NCBI GenBank assembly: GCA_021325615.1
Contig: JAJPGU010000005.1
Span: 21,255-85,254, forward strand
Source: Nitrososphaerota archaeon
Lineage (GTDB): Archaea > Thermoproteota > Nitrososphaeria > Nitrososphaerales > Nitrosopumilaceae
Length of the DNA: 64,000 nucleotides
Direction of reading: 5' to 3'
Below, piece after piece: positions 53,182 to 61,150 of the stretch. Every line of letters begins with the position of its first letter. The stretch's first letter is position 1. The translations under genes and the position numbers were made by a program. The notes beneath the pieces are model-generated. The model made no database searches, had not been told where the DNA came from, and saw only the letters and a program-made list of their open reading frames with translations.

Positions 53182-53448
53182 ATGCAGGACTACAATAACA
53201 CAGTGCAGCTACTCGCACAAAAGCCAGAATATCTCAAGACGCTGCAGCTGGCAGTCCAAAAGGAAGAGGAAAACCTGGCAAACAAGCAATACCTGGGTTG
53301 GCAATGGTTTGATGTGGAGACACATCCTGCAAAGCTGGTCAGGCTTGTTACAAGCAGCATTGCCAAAGTGAATTTCAAGTCCAATAATTCTACCTGTTAT
53401 CTTCTAAAGAACAGGGAATCAGTAAAGCGAGCCATAAAGCGTTCATAG
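53182..53448 (+). CDS. Small winged-helix-like protein
   Basis: An 88-residue protein with helices NNTVQLLAQKPEYLKTLQLAVQKEEENLA and a C-terminal recognition-helix and wing pattern (KLVRLVTSSIAKVNFKSNNSTCYLLKNRESV). It looks like a DNA-binding domain found elsewhere fused to ATPases or Fic proteins; here it stands alone. I start it at the ATG at 53182 since the earlier frame lies in an AT-rich TATGTA repeat. It is next to a truncated Fic gene, so it may be part of a decayed unit. Confidence 0.6.
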   Translation: MQDYNNTVQLLAQKPEYLKTLQLAVQKEEENLANKQYLGWQWFDVETHPAKLVRLVTSSIAKVNFKSNNSTCYLLKNRESVKRAIKRS

Positions 53449-53540
53449 GCTCGGGCCGGATCCATCCCCAGGAATGGATCTGATAAATAATTTGACGCTC
53501 TCCATTTTAAAAAATCCAGTCCCCTGGGGGTAGCAGATTC

Positions 53541-53879
53541 ATGCCGCCGTCACCGGTGGAGGTACTCCCCATGCTGACAGAGTTTTTCCAATGGTACAAC
53601 AAGCACAAGAACAGGCTCCATGCGGTAGAACTGGCGGCTATTGCGCACCTGAAATTTGTCACAATACACCCCTTTGGGGACGGGAACGGGAGGATTTCGA
53701 GGCTTATCATGAACTTCATACTCTACAAGAAGAAATACCCCATGATTGACATTCCGTATCTCGGAAGGAACAGCTACCACAATGCGCTTGAGAGGTCACA
53801 GGTCAAGGGAGACGGCAGGATTTTCCTCCAGTGGCTAATCAAGAGGTACATCAAAGAGCACAAACGGTACCTCAGGTAG
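53541..53879 (+). pseudogene. Truncated Fic-domain protein
   Basis: The 112-residue frame begins at the middle of a Fic domain. MPPSPVEVLPMLTEFFQWYN and LAAIAHLKFVTIHPFGDGNGRISRL include the complete catalytic HPFGDGNGR, and the final LKRYIKEH-like helix is present. The usual 150-200 N-terminal residues, including the helix that often bears the inhibitory motif and the target-binding flap, are absent. The homologous reading continues ten codons upstream to a TAA, so the gene appears broken. A free core could still fold, but AMP transfer without the N-terminal part is doubtful. Confidence 0.75.
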
Positions 53880-53956
53880 CCCGGGGGCTAAAAATCTCGT
53901 GACTGGCTTTGACAGGCCAGTTACCGTTTCAGGTTGGCACTCTTGGTAAAATTAAA

Positions 53957-53969
53957 GGCCCTTGAGGGG
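53957..53969. repeat. Copy of the tRNA-His 3' end, candidate att site
   Basis: GGCCCTTGAGGGG here is identical to 54800-54812, the 3' terminal bases of tRNA-His, in the same orientation. The two bracket about 830 bases with two small genes, as expected for attL/attR of an integrated element. Confidence 0.6.
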
Positions 53970-54117
53970 TTTTGTGTAAGTGGTCGATTCCTTCGTTTTA
54001 AAAATCCTAGATCCTTAGGAATTGTGCAAAAAGCTTGACTCCTCCCCCTACTTTGAACCTAAATCTTTGAAAATGAACACAAATACCAATAATAAGAACC
54101 CGCGACAATACTAGACT

Positions 54118-54279
54118 ATGCAGGCGTCGGATAAGAAAAATCCTGTAATTGATATCAAAAATACAGGTTTGCGCGAAGATCATGACGTAAGAGGGCAGTC
54201 CATACGCGCGGAGTTGAAAAGAATCAGGGCAGAAGCCCCAGATCTGTACAAGGCGTTGTCGCTTGACAAGTTTGACTAG
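54118..54279 (+). CDS. Small charged protein beside a Fic/Doc-like gene
   Basis: Fifty-three residues with a charged, helical second half (SIRAELKRIRAEAPDLYKALSL). The family is not recognised. Size, charge and position opposite the Doc-like gene suggest a possible antitoxin, but the genes are convergent (4-base overlap), unlike normal toxin-antitoxin operons. An AATAATAAG box upstream gives a leaderless start. It lies in the tRNA-His-bounded segment. Confidence 0.5.
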   Translation: MQASDKKNPVIDIKNTGLREDHDVRGQSIRAELKRIRAEAPDLYKALSLDKFD

Positions 54280-54692
54280 TAATCCATAATTTTCCTTGAA
54301 AGATAATCTTCTAGTTCGCTAACTATTGAGGGATCCCCTTCGAATTTGAAGACGGTCCTTATCAGAAGATCAAAGATTTCCCTTTTCTCATCATGTGAAG
54401 CTAGTGAAAAATCCAATCCGTTCTTGCGAAGAAATAATTTTGTCACGGATAGGGCAATTTCCTTATTTCCGTCTCTAAAAGGCTGATTCCAAGTTATTTC
54501 GGCCAAGATGTGAGATGCTTTTCTTACTATTCTATCGCGTTTGTTTTCCACATTGTTAAACGAATCGAGTCGGGAAAATACAGACTTTAATTTTTCCCTG
54601 TCTACTCCAAAAGGCTCTTCTCTTTCCTCGACAAGATCTTTGTTATCGAGTATTATCTCTTCAATTTCGTCATTTGAGAAGGATTCAGACAT
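54276..54692 (-). CDS. Fic/Doc-family protein with altered catalytic motif
   Basis: The 138-residue protein is mostly helical, as the Doc/Fic core is. The motif region reads WNQPFRDGNKEIAL, where active members have N-H-P-F-x-D-G-N-K-R. The catalytic His is Gln70 and the phosphate-binding Arg is Glu78, so nucleotide transfer seems lost. The domain could still bind nucleotides or partners. I start it at the ATG at 54692, preceded by AGGAG at nine bases; a GTG at 54716 is in frame. AT-rich codon use differs from its neighbours and suggests transfer. Confidence 0.75.
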   Translation of the reverse strand: MSESFSNDEIEEIILDNKDLVEEREEPFGVDREKLKSVFSRLDSFNNVENKRDRIVRKASHILAEITWNQPFRDGNKEIALSVTKLFLRKNGLDFSLASHDEKREIFDLLIRTVFKFEGDPSIVSELEDYLSRKIMDY

Positions 54693-54799
54693 GCCGATAT
54701 TCTCCTGATATCTCACATCATCCTAAAACAGTTACTTTTCCATGGTTTCGCCAGTTGTCTATTTATCACGATCAGGTTTGATAGAATAAAAATCCGGAG

Positions 54800-54812
54800 G
54801 GCCCTTGAGGGG
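54800..54812. repeat. tRNA-His end of the 13-bp direct repeat
   Basis: The 3' acceptor and T-stem bases of tRNA-His, GGCCCTTGAGGGG on the plus strand, match 53957-53969 exactly. The tRNA copy stays intact, as is typical when elements insert at tRNA 3' ends. Confidence 0.6.
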
Positions 54813-54872
54813 AATCGAACCCCTGTCCGGGGATCCACAGTCCCCTATACTCGCCACTGTACTACAAGGGCC
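54800..54872 (-). tRNA. tRNA-His (anticodon GTG)
   Basis: On the minus strand, acceptor arms GCCCTTG and CAAGGGC pair fully, with the extra G at -1 (54872) opposite C73, the mark of tRNA-His. The anticodon stem GGGGA/TCCCC encloses CTGTGGA, giving GTG. The T arm is AGGGGTTCGATTCCCCT. CCA is not encoded. The 3' end is duplicated at 53957-53969. Confidence 0.95.
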
Positions 54873-54957
54873 ACATAGAGTCGGTCGCCCCAAGTCCAGT
54901 AATAATCTTAACTGAGCCTGCAAGCAAAAGGCCCGGGCCGGTTCTGAAAAATGGACC

Positions 54958-56010
54958 CTACGGGTTTATGATTCCGCGCCCGATTATTTTTCCCTGCTTG
55001 AGCATCGTCAGGGCCTCGGTAGCCTGGTCCAGCTTGAACTTGTTTGATATGACGGGCTTTATCACGCCGCGCTCGGCAAGCGAGACTAGTTCTATCATGT
55101 CAGTCATCGAGCCGGTATAAGACCCGATGAGCTTGTAGGCACGCGTCGGCATCGAGACAAGGTTCAGCTGCAGCGCCCCTCCGAAAAGCCCGACGAGGAC
55201 GACCCTCGCTCGGCGGCGCAGTATCTGCATGTCGGTCTCGACAGTCTTGCTCCCGTTTACAAAGTCTATTACGGCATCCGCGCCAAGGTTGCCCGTAAGC
55301 TCCATTACCGCCTTGACCGGATCCTCGTTCTTTGAGTTGATTGTAAGGTCCGCCCCGTTCTCCTTTGCTATCTTGAGCTTGGCGTCGTCAATGTCCATTG
55401 CTATAATCCTGGCTCCCGTCACCGCCTTGGCAAGCTGCATTCCCATGAGGCCAAGGCCTCCGGCCCCCACTATCACAACATTGTCGTTTGGCTTGAGCTG
55501 GGCATTCTTTACGGCCCCAAACGCGGTAAGTGCAGAGCATGAGAGCGGCGCGCTGACATCAGTGCTGAGGTTCTTCAGCCTGGCCAGGTACTTGTAGCTA
55601 GGTACAAGCACGTATTCCGCATATCCCCCGTCGTTGTACACCCCAAGCGACCTTGGCTTGTCGCAGAGGTTCTCCTCGCCGACCCTGCATGCCGGACAAA
55701 GCCCCTCTCCAATCCACGGAAAAACCAAAACCTTGTCATCCTTGACAAATCCCTCGACCTCCTCGCCCATGCTGTCCACCACTCCCGCAACCTCGTGGCC
55801 CGGCGTGAGCGGATACTTTACTCCCCTGTCGGTCGTCTTTATCACCTGCCCGCCGACACCTTCGTACCCCCCGTCCCAGAGGTGGATGTCGCTGTGGCAT
55901 ACGCCGGCGGACTGGACCCTGATTAATACCTGCGAACCCCTGGGCTTAGGGGTATCGAGGCTCTGAACTTCAAGCGGCTCCTTTATCTTTACTATCCTTG
56001 CAGCCTTCAT
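54958..56010 (-). CDS. Zinc-dependent alcohol dehydrogenase
   Basis: The 350-residue medium-chain dehydrogenase has the catalytic zinc motif AGVCHSDIHLWDGG, GHEVAGVV, the structural zinc cysteines in LCPACRVGEENLC, and a Rossmann site VGAGGLGLMGMQLA followed by MDID, an acidic residue typical of NAD preference. Related enzymes reduce aldehydes or semialdehydes. A role in 3-hydroxypropionate/4-hydroxybutyrate carbon fixation is possible but not shown by neighbours. Confidence 0.92.
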   Translation of the reverse strand: MKAARIVKIKEPLEVQSLDTPKPRGSQVLIRVQSAGVCHSDIHLWDGGYEGVGGQVIKTTDRGVKYPLTPGHEVAGVVDSMGEEVEGFVKDDKVLVFPWIGEGLCPACRVGEENLCDKPRSLGVYNDGGYAEYVLVPSYKYLARLKNLSTDVSAPLSCSALTAFGAVKNAQLKPNDNVVIVGAGGLGLMGMQLAKAVTGARIIAMDIDDAKLKIAKENGADLTINSKNEDPVKAVMELTGNLGADAVIDFVNGSKTVETDMQILRRRARVVLVGLFGGALQLNLVSMPTRAYKLIGSYTGSMTDMIELVSLAERGVIKPVISNKFKLDQATEALTMLKQGKIIGRGIINP

Positions 56011-56185
56011 ATCCAGCCTACCACCCCGTCATATAAGATAGTTTTTGTGAAAACATGTCCCGCCCCGGCGAGGCTGCCAGGTCTTTGGCCCCTTCCGTTG
56101 CACCATCCTTGGCGTCGGCAGATCCCCGATTCACCGCTGGCAATTACCCCTAGGTTTATTTATGCCAGAAAAAATAGTCGCAGGT

Positions 56186-56320
56186 ATGAAATTCAGACTG
56201 TGGTATCTCTCGATGGGGATCACTGGTGCAGTGATTTTCTACAGCATGCTATACCTCGGCCACGTCCTGTGCGTCCCGATGGAAAACGCCCCATGCGTTT
56301 CGATGCTGAACACAACTTAG
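56186..56320 (+). CDS. Small membrane protein, unknown
   Basis: Forty-four residues with one hydrophobic segment (MGITGAVIFYSMLYLGHVL) and two cysteines in a short tail. A TTTATTTAT box centred 27 bases before the ATG at 56186 supports this start over one at 56162. Function unknown. Confidence 0.5.
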   Translation: MKFRLWYLSMGITGAVIFYSMLYLGHVLCVPMENAPCVSMLNTT

Positions 56321-56351
56321 ATTTAATTAAAACCAAGGCAGATTGTCTGGC

Positions 56352-57383
56352 ATGAGCTGTTCCGGCGAGGCCATGGAAGCAAACGAGGAGTTCATCCAGA
56401 TAAGGCCCACGATTCTAGGCCAGCTAAAAAAGGCAAAGTACGGCGTTGCAGACCACGGTACGGTCGAGCTGTGCCACTGGACAAAAAAGTCATTTAGGAA
56501 CGAGGGCGACTGCTACAAGCACAAGTTCTACGGGATTTCGACCCACAGGTGCATGGAGTTCTCGCCTGCAGGAATGTTCTGCGAGAACAGGTGCGTCTAC
56601 TGCTGGCGCCCGATGGAGTTTTACAGCGCGATGAAGATGCCTGAAGACAGGGTCGCGCCGCCGGAGGTCATACTTTCAAAGCTTATGGAGGAGCGGGAGA
56701 GGCTGATAATGGGGCATTACGGAGACCCCAAAAGCGACAGCGCAAAGATTGACGAGTCACTCCTCCCCAGCCATTATGCAATCTCGCTCTCGGGCGAGCC
56801 CACCATGTACCCAAGGCTGCCGGAGATGATAAGGTACCTCAACGGGCTGCCTGCGACCAAGTCTGTGTTCCTTGTCACAAACGGGCAGGAGCCTGACATG
56901 CTTGAGAGGCTCCGCGACGAGGACGCCCTTCCCACCCAGATCTACCTCTCCACCAACGCGCCAAACGAGGAGGTCTTCCAGGCTGTAAACAGGCCAAAAT
57001 ACAGGGACGCATGGCAGAGGTGGAACGCAAGCCTTGACATAATATCAAGGCTTGAGGGAACAAGGTCGGTCCTGCGCGTGACCCTCATCCGGGGATACAA
57101 CGACTCGGCAGGGCTCATCCCGGAATATGCGGAGATGGCAAACCGCGGCAACGCGCACTTTATCGAGCTCAAGTCCTACATGCACGTGGGGCGCTCCACC
57201 AACAGGCTCGAGTATTCCAACACCCTCAGCATGCCCGAGGTCAGGGCCTTTGCAGGGTCGCTTGCAGAGAGAAGCGGCTCATATTCCACCATGGATGAGA
57301 GCGAGATGTCAAGGATAGTGGTGCTGCAGAACACCAGGCGGCCAATCAACCGCTGGATAGCCGCCTACCAAGATACCAACTAG
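56352..57383 (+). CDS. taw1: tRNA-Phe 4-demethylwyosine synthase (radical SAM)
   Basis: Taw1/TYW1 builds the tricyclic wyosine base at position 37 of tRNA-Phe from N1-methylguanosine and pyruvate. The 343-residue protein has the radical SAM motif CENRCVYCW and the second cluster cysteines typical of the family nearer the N-terminus (LCHWTKKS, GDCYKHKFYGISTHRC). GEPTMYPRLPE and VTNGQEPDML are family blocks. The ATG at 56352 lies about 27 bases after a TTTAATTAAA box. The 3' end overlaps the next convergent gene by 38 bases. Confidence 0.93.
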   Translation: MSCSGEAMEANEEFIQIRPTILGQLKKAKYGVADHGTVELCHWTKKSFRNEGDCYKHKFYGISTHRCMEFSPAGMFCENRCVYCWRPMEFYSAMKMPEDRVAPPEVILSKLMEERERLIMGHYGDPKSDSAKIDESLLPSHYAISLSGEPTMYPRLPEMIRYLNGLPATKSVFLVTNGQEPDMLERLRDEDALPTQIYLSTNAPNEEVFQAVNRPKYRDAWQRWNASLDIISRLEGTRSVLRVTLIRGYNDSAGLIPEYAEMANRGNAHFIELKSYMHVGRSTNRLEYSNTLSMPEVRAFAGSLAERSGSYSTMDESEMSRIVVLQNTRRPINRWIAAYQDTN

Positions 57384-57912
57384 CGAACTTTTCAAGCGCA
57401 AGGAACCTGTGCGATACCGAATTCTTGTCCGCAATCTTCGAGTATGTGTCCTTCCTCCCCTCCGGGACAAATATGGGATCAAAGCCCCACCGTGTGCCAT
57501 GCATCTTCCGGGATATCTTCCCCCGGACCTCCGCCTCGAAAATCCTGGGACTGCCCTTGCCCTCCTGGTAGGCTATCACGGACCGGAATGAGGCGCCGCG
57601 CCGGCCCGTTACCAGCCTGAGGATGCCCCTGTTTCCTATCGTATCAAATGCAAACGACGAGTATGGTCCCGGAAACCCCTTGAGCGAGTCAATGAAGAGC
57701 CCCGCGTCCTCCACTATTACGGGCTTGGAGCATAGCATGCCTGCCTGGCGCGCCTTGTGCCGCGCGACGGCTGCAAGGCTTGGCGACTGGATCTCCTCAA
57801 GGGTGCACCTGAAAAACTTTAGCCCTACCCCAAAATGTGAAAGGATGGATCTTGCCTCCTCGAACTTGTGCCTGTTGGACGATGCAAAATAGAGGTCAGA
57901 CAACGTTTGCAT
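57346..57912 (-). CDS. XTP/dITP diphosphatase (RdgB/HAM1 family)
   Basis: The 188-residue enzyme removes non-standard purine nucleoside triphosphates. Evidence: YFASSNRHKFEEARSIL, the VEDAGLFIDSLKGFPGPYSSF block with the substrate acids, and GFDPIFVPEGRKDTYSKI near the end. It follows bud32 with a 17-base overlap, as commonly seen in archaea, and the Kae1 gene lies beyond on the same strand. Confidence 0.94.
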   Translation of the reverse strand: MQTLSDLYFASSNRHKFEEARSILSHFGVGLKFFRCTLEEIQSPSLAAVARHKARQAGMLCSKPVIVEDAGLFIDSLKGFPGPYSSFAFDTIGNRGILRLVTGRRGASFRSVIAYQEGKGSPRIFEAEVRGKISRKMHGTRWGFDPIFVPEGRKDTYSKIADKNSVSHRFLALEKFASWYLGRRLSSG

Positions 57913-58540
57913 ACCTCCCCCTCCCCTCTATTACGCGGACCTGCGATATGACCCTCTCCCTCGCTGCAGTGCCCGCTGCCCTCCCGTAGCCCTTGAGGAA
58001 TGACGCCCATGCCTTTTCCACAATCCCCACGTGGGCGCTGTTTAGGACCTCCTTGAAGAGCCTCAGGTCTATGGCCTGGTCCTCGGTCCTCTCGGTCCTC
58101 TGGGAAAGCCCGAAGTCAAGTATTACGAGTTTTTTTCCTGCAAGGATAAAGTTCGACGTGGTAAGGTCCCCGTGCATCACCCCGTTCTTGTGTAGCGTTC
58201 CTACAACGGCGCCAATTTTTTCGCACAGTGTAATTATCTTCCTGTCGGGAAGGTCCCGTACGACCGGCCCCTTGACAAACTGCATGTAAATCTCAAATTT
58301 TTTCGGGTCTACAAAATAAACAATCGGGGTGCTGGTCCCAAACGACTTGACCTCGGACATCATCCTTGCCTCGCGGACGGTCCGGGTCGAGCGAATCCTT
58401 GCGTCGAGCACCTCGTTTCTGTATTCCTTTTTCTTCCTTATCTTGAGGACGGACCTTCTGTTGCCCCACATGGTAAGGTAGATGTCGGCCTCCGCCCCCT
58501 TTTTTAGAAGCTTCAACAAAAGTGCAATTGCCGCACTCAT
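57896..58540 (-). CDS. bud32: KEOPS kinase/ATPase Bud32
   Basis: Bud32 supports Kae1 in making the tRNA modification t6A. The 214-residue RIO-like kinase has GAEADIYLT near the start, a KIRKKKEYR region, the catalytic loop GVMHGDLTTSNFIL and the metal motif DFGLS. The ATG at 58540 is used. The bidirectional TATA element at 58547-58552 would put the transcript start near 58523, which would favour a TTG at 58519 or 58516 and a typical Bud32 head (LKLLKKGAEA). Confidence 0.93.
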   Translation of the reverse strand: MSAAIALLLKLLKKGAEADIYLTMWGNRRSVLKIRKKKEYRNEVLDARIRSTRTVREARMMSEVKSFGTSTPIVYFVDPKKFEIYMQFVKGPVVRDLPDRKIITLCEKIGAVVGTLHKNGVMHGDLTTSNFILAGKKLVILDFGLSQRTERTEDQAIDLRLFKEVLNSAHVGIVEKAWASFLKGYGRAAGTAARERVISQVRVIEGRGRYANVV

Positions 58541-58546
58541 ATACAA

Positions 58547-58552
58547 TTATAA
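58547..58552. promoter_or_regulatory. Palindromic TATA element between divergent genes
   Basis: TTATAA reads the same on both strands and lies 25-27 bases before the ATG of the PH-like gene and before possible TTG starts of bud32. One element could serve both directions. Confidence 0.4.
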
Positions 58553-58574
58553 CGCAGGGCGGAAGAGTACCACA

Positions 58575-58901
58575 ATGCTCCCAAACGAGAAGAAACTCAT
58601 GCAGGAGGACTGCTCCGAGGACAAGTTCGGCCCGGGAGTCCTGACCCTGACAAACATGAGGGTTGCCTTTGACAAGACGGAGGGAAGGATAATTGATTTT
58701 ACAAAAAAGTTTGGCGAGACCGTGATGGAGGCAAGGCTTGACGAGGTGCTCGAGGCCGCAAAGGAGGGCACCTTCATCAAGAAGGTCCGAATCAAGGTAA
58801 AGAGCGACGGCGGAGAAAAGGTCTTCAAGTTCGGCGTCTTTAGCAACGGCAAGTGGGCAAAGGCAATCCAAGAGGCAATTGCAAGCTACAAGCCTCAGTA
58901 G
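58575..58901 (+). CDS. Small PH-like domain protein
   Basis: A 108-residue protein whose strands (VLTLTNMRVAFDKTEGRIIDFTKKFGETVMEARLDEVLEA) and final helix (GKWAKAIQEAIASYK) resemble a bacterial/archaeal PH-like or GRAM-type domain. It has no helix for membrane insertion. Function unknown; the site between the two KEOPS genes is notable. Start fits the shared TATA element. Overlaps the convergent kae1 end by 7 bases. Confidence 0.65.
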   Translation: MLPNEKKLMQEDCSEDKFGPGVLTLTNMRVAFDKTEGRIIDFTKKFGETVMEARLDEVLEAAKEGTFIKKVRIKVKSDGGEKVFKFGVFSNGKWAKAIQEAIASYKPQ

Positions 58902-59887
58902 TGGACCTCGACGGAATCTATTCTCCAGGACTGCCTGACAAAAGTATCCTCCAGCCTGGCCCCCGATCCCCTTTTGGCCTCGAGCAGGCCGACCCACGAT
59001 ATCTGCGAGCCGCAGTCCCCGGCATATTCCCTTGGGGACGCATAGAACCTGCATCCGTGCCTCCTGCAGATGCTCCGGAGTATTTCAGAGAGCCTCCTGT
59101 TTGCGGCAACGCCGCCTACTACCATGAACTCCTTCTTTCCGGTAAAGGAAAGCGCCCGCTCCACTGCCTCGCCCACCATGGAAAACGCAGTCTCCTGGAG
59201 GGAGAAGCACGCATCCTCCAGACCCCTTGGCATTATCCTTTTTGTCGCAGAAAAAAGCCCGGAAAACGAGACGTCGTTTCCCTTGACAACATACGGAAGC
59301 GGCTCGTATTTTGTGGACCTGGACGCAAGCTCCTCTATCTTTGGCCCGCACGGTGACGCAAAACCCGCATGCCTTCCTATCTGGTCCAGCAGCTGGCCAA
59401 GCGTGATGTCAAGCGTCTCGCCAAAGACCCGCCATTTTTTCCCAAGGAATGCAAGTATCATCGTGTGGCCGCCCGATACAAGGAGGACAAGTGGGTCCCT
59501 TGCCCCGGTGAGCATCTTGCCCAGCTCGATGTGCCCAAGGGCGTGGTTTACGGGATAAATCGGCAGACCATAATAAGACGCAAGGGACCTTGCAACAACC
59601 GCGCCAATCCTCAGGCATGGTCCAAGGCCCGGCCCTGCCGCATAAGACACCATGTCAAGGTCCCCTATGCCAAGCCCCGCCTTGGCAAGGCATTCTGAAA
59701 GAACCTGGGGCGAGTGCTCCGCGTGGTGCCGCGACGCCTCCCTTGGGTGGATGCCCTCGCCGTCCGGAGGCCTGTATATCTTCCTGACGTCCGAGAGGAT
59801 CCTCCCGCCCCTTCCCTTCTTCTCGATGACGGCACACGAAAATGTGTGGGCGGTGCTTTCTATTCCAAGGCAGAGCAGATCCATCAT
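58895..59887 (-). CDS. kae1: KEOPS tRNA threonylcarbamoyltransferase Kae1
   Basis: Kae1 transfers the threonylcarbamoyl group to A37 of ANN-decoding tRNAs. The 330-residue protein has GIESTAHTFS, the iron-binding HHAEHSP, VSGGHTMILA, and the late acidic metal ligand in YAGDCGSQISW. In most relatives that last block reads DNGAMI; here Asn is replaced by Cys. Kae1 and Bud32 are separate genes, unlike the fused form of some archaea. The start overlaps the YchF-like stop. Confidence 0.94.
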   Translation of the reverse strand: MMDLLCLGIESTAHTFSCAVIEKKGRGGRILSDVRKIYRPPDGEGIHPREASRHHAEHSPQVLSECLAKAGLGIGDLDMVSYAAGPGLGPCLRIGAVVARSLASYYGLPIYPVNHALGHIELGKMLTGARDPLVLLVSGGHTMILAFLGKKWRVFGETLDITLGQLLDQIGRHAGFASPCGPKIEELASRSTKYEPLPYVVKGNDVSFSGLFSATKRIMPRGLEDACFSLQETAFSMVGEAVERALSFTGKKEFMVVGGVAANRRLSEILRSICRRHGCRFYASPREYAGDCGSQISWVGLLEAKRGSGARLEDTFVRQSWRIDSVEVHY

Positions 59888-61077
59888 CCCCTACTAAGAG
59901 TTGACATGATCTTAATCACGTCCCCATTTTTTAACTGATGCTCGGCCCCGACCCTCTGCTTGGTCTTTGCGTCCACCGCATATAGGAAGCCCTTGGCAAG
60001 GTCCTGATGGATTGTCCCTGCAAGATCCTTTGCGGTAGAGCCCTGCGGCAGAAGCCTCGCGTCAGGGAGCACCTCCCCGTTCTTGTTTGAAAGCTTTGAC
60101 TCGTCCTCCACCGGATATACCACGATAAGCTTGAGCAGCGAAAAGCAGGCCGCATCAAGTATTGCCTGGACGCCGGTCCCGCCGAACTTGTCGGAAACCT
60201 TGCGCGCAAGATCCAGCGCCTTTTGCTGCTGCGGGTTGAGGGATACACCATCCCTTACCTTGAAGGTGCTGTCCCCCGGGAGGTAGTCTATCAGGCCTGC
60301 CTTTGCAGCCTTGCGGAGGAGCAGCTCAGTCTCGGCGCTGCAAGCCACGGTATCGTGCACCTTCCTGAGGTCGTCAATAACCCCAAGGTCGTGGCAGAGG
60401 TCTGCCTTGTTTGCCGCAATTATGATGGGCTTGGTCCTCTTCCTAAGCTCCCTTACAAAGGCCAGTATGTCGCCTTCTGCCCACTCGGTGGGCTTTCTGG
60501 TCTGAAGCCCCAGGTGTTGGAGGACTGACTCGACGTCATACTCCACAATCCCAAGGCCGCTGAACCTCTGGGTTATGGCCTGGATTATCTTGCCGCTCTT
60601 GCTCTCAAGCTCCCGGCTGAGCTTCTGCCACTCCCTGTGGAGGATCTGCTTCATCCACTGGTCAAACTCCTCCTCTACAAACCTGACGTCCTCAAGCGGG
60701 TTGTGGGTGGAGGGCGGGACAGGCTGGCCCTGGATGTCGGTCGAGCCTGACGCATCCACCACGTGGATGAGCACCTGGGCCTGCCTTGCGTCGTCAAGGA
60801 ACTTGTTGCCAAGGCCCTTGCCCTCGTGCGCGCCAGGCACAAGCCCCGCCACGTCAATCAGCTTTACCGGAATGTACCTTGTCCCGCCCACGCACAGGTC
60901 GTGGACATGGGTTATGCCAAAGTGCTTGCACGCGCAGTCGGCCCTGACGTAAACAATTCCCACGTTTGGCTCTATGGTAGTAAACGGATAATTTCCAATC
61001 TGTGCAGTGGTCTGCGTCGCCGCGGAAAAAAAAGTCGACTTGCCCACGTTTGTCTTTCCAAGCAGCCCTATCTGCAT
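59884..61077 (-). CDS. YchF/Obg-family GTPase with TGS domain
   Basis: The 397-residue P-loop protein has GKTNVGKSTFFSAATQT, the switch region NYPFTTIEPNVG, DVAGLVPGAHEGKGLGN, and the NKAD specificity motif (AANKADL). A C-terminal TGS domain (KGFLYAVDAKTKQRVGAEHQLKNGDVIKI) follows. It probably binds ribosomes or RNA. It forms a minus-strand unit with kae1 (four-base overlap). Confidence 0.93.
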   Translation of the reverse strand: MQIGLLGKTNVGKSTFFSAATQTTAQIGNYPFTTIEPNVGIVYVRADCACKHFGITHVHDLCVGGTRYIPVKLIDVAGLVPGAHEGKGLGNKFLDDARQAQVLIHVVDASGSTDIQGQPVPPSTHNPLEDVRFVEEEFDQWMKQILHREWQKLSRELESKSGKIIQAITQRFSGLGIVEYDVESVLQHLGLQTRKPTEWAEGDILAFVRELRKRTKPIIIAANKADLCHDLGVIDDLRKVHDTVACSAETELLLRKAAKAGLIDYLPGDSTFKVRDGVSLNPQQQKALDLARKVSDKFGGTGVQAILDAACFSLLKLIVVYPVEDESKLSNKNGEVLPDARLLPQGSTAKDLAGTIHQDLAKGFLYAVDAKTKQRVGAEHQLKNGDVIKIMSTLSRG

Positions 61078-61150
61078 GAGGTTGGTCTATGGGCCGCTCT
61101 TATTAGTGTCTTGCAGAACTTTTAATTAAATTTCGATTTCAATCCATTCA

